Assembly (NCBI GenBank): GCA_902727915.1
Contig: CACVAU010000069.1
Span: 22,414 to 86,413, forward strand
Reading direction: 5' to 3'
DNA from: an uncultured Sulfurovum sp.
GTDB taxonomy: Bacteria; Campylobacterota; Campylobacteria; Campylobacterales; Sulfurovaceae
Length of the DNA: 64,000 nucleotides
Below the pieces are notes generated by a model. The model did no database searches. It had not been told where the DNA came from and worked only from the letters and a program-made list of their open reading frames with translations. The position numbers and the translations under genes are program-made. Below, piece by piece: positions 63,801 to 64,000 of this stretch; within the stretch, counting starts at the first letter, position 1, and every line of letters begins with the position of its first letter.

Positions 63801-64000
63801 GTTATTCTCTTCTATAAAAGCCAATGTTTCAGATATGCCATGTGTATCATCTTTATGAAAAACGACTGATACAGATTTACGTTCCATATTTTTTCTGATA
63901 TGACCATCACCTATCCATCTTCCTAAAAATTTTCTAAAAAAGTAGGTGTTTTTTAAATATCTTTTGATTTTTCTTTGATTGAGTTCGTCAATATAGCGAA
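60864..64000 (-). CDS. dnaE: DNA polymerase III alpha subunit, interrupted by an intein; partial
   Basis: The window holds the C-terminal part of the replicative polymerase. The last 796 residues (from Ser at 63254) are DnaE proper: SAAGSLVAYSLEITDIDPIP, then the catalytic motif SMPDIDMDFCQ, then GLNRNAGTHAAGVVIS, palm and fingers (YRPGPMESGMLDDFVE, YGVIVYQEQVMQIVQTIGGF), a helix-hairpin-helix region and an OB domain. Upstream of Ser the frame continues, with no stop, into an intein that runs out of the window. After splicing, the N-terminal PHP part (not seen) would join at GRG-SAAGS. An ATG at 63887 is inside the intein and is not a true start. Confidence 0.93.
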   Translation of the reverse strand, partial: RYIDELNQRKIKRYLKNTYFFRKFLGRWIGDGHIRKNMERKSVSVVFHKDDTHGISETLAFIEENNYDYSLLKTKSIIEINILDKFLHAFFAKTFSNYKFESNSKYIPNFVFQLPKQEILEILDGYIAADGYITEDRIKITTVSKTLAMQSRKLLFQVGIPSTIREDKRVYTSIQLKEGNSCYTINMPSNGSIYDIPKERQNVYKIEKEFIKLKVRSIIKHKKQKENVYDFTVEDDHSYTTSNYVVHNSAAGSLVAYSLEITDIDPIPYGLLFERFLNPERVSMPDIDMDFCQARRQEILDYVIEKYGRVNVAQIITFGKLQAKGVIRDVARVLDMPYSQADAMAKLIPDELGINLTDSYAKEPKIAELCATNPLAKRTWDYALALEGLNRNAGTHAAGVVISNEPLWKKTPLFKPTGQDTLATQYNGKYVEDVDLIKFDFLGLKTLTVIEEALKLVEQRHGKRIDFIKEDVNDKGVYDYISTGDTLGLFQIESAGMQDLAKKLKPNGFEDIIAMLALYRPGPMESGMLDDFVERKHGRAKITYMFPELEPILKPTYGVIVYQEQVMQIVQTIGGFSLGGADLVRRAMGKKIKEEMDKLKEEFAIGAGKKGFDMATARELFDLIVKFAGYGFNKSHSAAYALITFYTSFLKNYYPTEFMAAILTLEKNNTDKVIKYVDELKSLNIELRPPNINRSLLVFQADEIESKKIVFFGMGAIKGAGDVAINSIIATRDEGGEFKDMNDFVSRIDASKVNKRVIESLAKSGAFDDFGHSRCALISQVEAITEAAGKAMLAKKQAVGSLFGDAEEMTTVTVNISDMPEYELLEILALEKESLGFYVSGHPLDKYREQLDEIKYTLSSEIDDLADGSQALFIGKIEEINTRISKKGNKFGIANIMDLHGNIELMLFENRLVELDEDFDLNKPIAFKVKITKDGDFTRMNILNISSIKDAKKSKVKVLKEQKHTPEPPSEPVVLAMSLLPDIKMIEELYALAQKYPGRHPLQLEIKSKLSNVMIESKMKVSRSILLEAKDLGVYEEEKLIVNG
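63255..64000 (-). mobile_element. Intein with LAGLIDADG homing endonuclease in DnaE (C-terminal part)
   Basis: The 248 visible intein residues end in VVHN at 63255, directly before Ser (+1 nucleophile) of the extein. The splicing end is intact: block F reads VYDFTVEDDHSYTT and block G reads NYVVHN, with the penultimate His and terminal Asn needed for Asn cyclisation. Two dodecapeptide motifs of a LAGLIDADG enzyme are present: FLGRWIGDGHI (about 63900-63930) and ILDGYIAADG (63606-63635), each with its acidic residue. The intein N-terminus (Cys or Ser 1, blocks A and B) is beyond the window. Confidence 0.92.

Noticed and set aside
63887..63889. ATG at 63887 as the start of a polymerase gene (MERKSVSV...)
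   Set aside because: The frame is open beyond it to the window edge with a LAGLIDADG motif (FLGRWIGDG) just upstream, so it is an internal Met of the intein.

Overview
The window is AT-rich, gene-dense bacterial chromosome and most likely comes from a Campylobacterota (epsilonproteobacterium), probably a free-living sulfur or hydrogen oxidiser of the Sulfurimonas/Sulfurovum/Arcobacter kind. The reasons are the gene order pgpA - sat-like - response regulator - ispDF (I recall the same block in Campylobacter jejuni), a group III truncated globin, a bactofilin, a TorF-type porin, a monomeric isocitrate dehydrogenase beside malate dehydrogenase and fumarase, and a UbiA-family prenyltransferase of the MqnP type. 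The exact genus cannot be fixed from the sequence alone. No prophage, CRISPR array, transposase or rRNA was seen.

Layout. 1-9.2 kb: end of an M23 peptidase and a Nudix hydrolase, then a reverse-strand run (CCG-domain Fe-S protein, argF, metallophosphoesterase, two membrane genes including an SPFH protein), hemB, and a forward ribA-rsmG operon with an apparently leaderless start. 9.2-18.4 kb, reverse strand: pgpA, a sulfate-adenylyltransferase-like gene with a changed active site, a response regulator, ispDF, then a thiamine locus (thiC under a TPP riboswitch, a truncated globin, thiO-thiS-thiG-thiE). 18.6-29.5 kb: a porin, a regulator pair, miaA, then pssA, a ubiA-family gene, tRNA-Arg(GCG), lptE, folC, bactofilin and mfd. 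29.5-39.6 kb is the accessory part: an unrecognised protein of about 1,100 aa with a nuclease-like C-terminus, a VanW-family gene, an LprI-like protein, a giant exported ankyrin protein, a frameshifted membrane gene and a TMEM43-family gene. 39.7-44.4 kb: a response regulator broken by a stop codon, a lipoprotein with three exact-period 303-bp repeats, a LysM-like protein, a cold-shock/DUF1294 fusion and an M23 lipoprotein. 44.6-54.4 kb: a TCA cluster (sucCD on +; icd, two mdh paralogues and fumC on -), with an overlooked 58-codon secreted peptide between. 54.6-60.8 kb: a convergent response regulator/histidine kinase pair and exported proteins (beta-helix, Hsp20-like, CAP-domain). 60.9-64.0 kb: dnaE interrupted by an intein that runs off the right edge.

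The genes make sense together as core metabolism: (reductive) TCA enzymes, thiamine, heme, riboflavin, isoprenoid and folate synthesis, and phospholipid and LPS assembly. These are broken up by small accessory islands. A family of palindromic intergenic repeats (TAGGGTGT...ACACCCTA) marks several gene ends on the left side.

The strongest unusual signals are the LAGLIDADG-type intein in DNA polymerase III alpha, the large orphan gene after mfd, the Sat-like protein lacking canonical catalytic residues, the stop-interrupted response regulator, and the hidden small secreted peptide.
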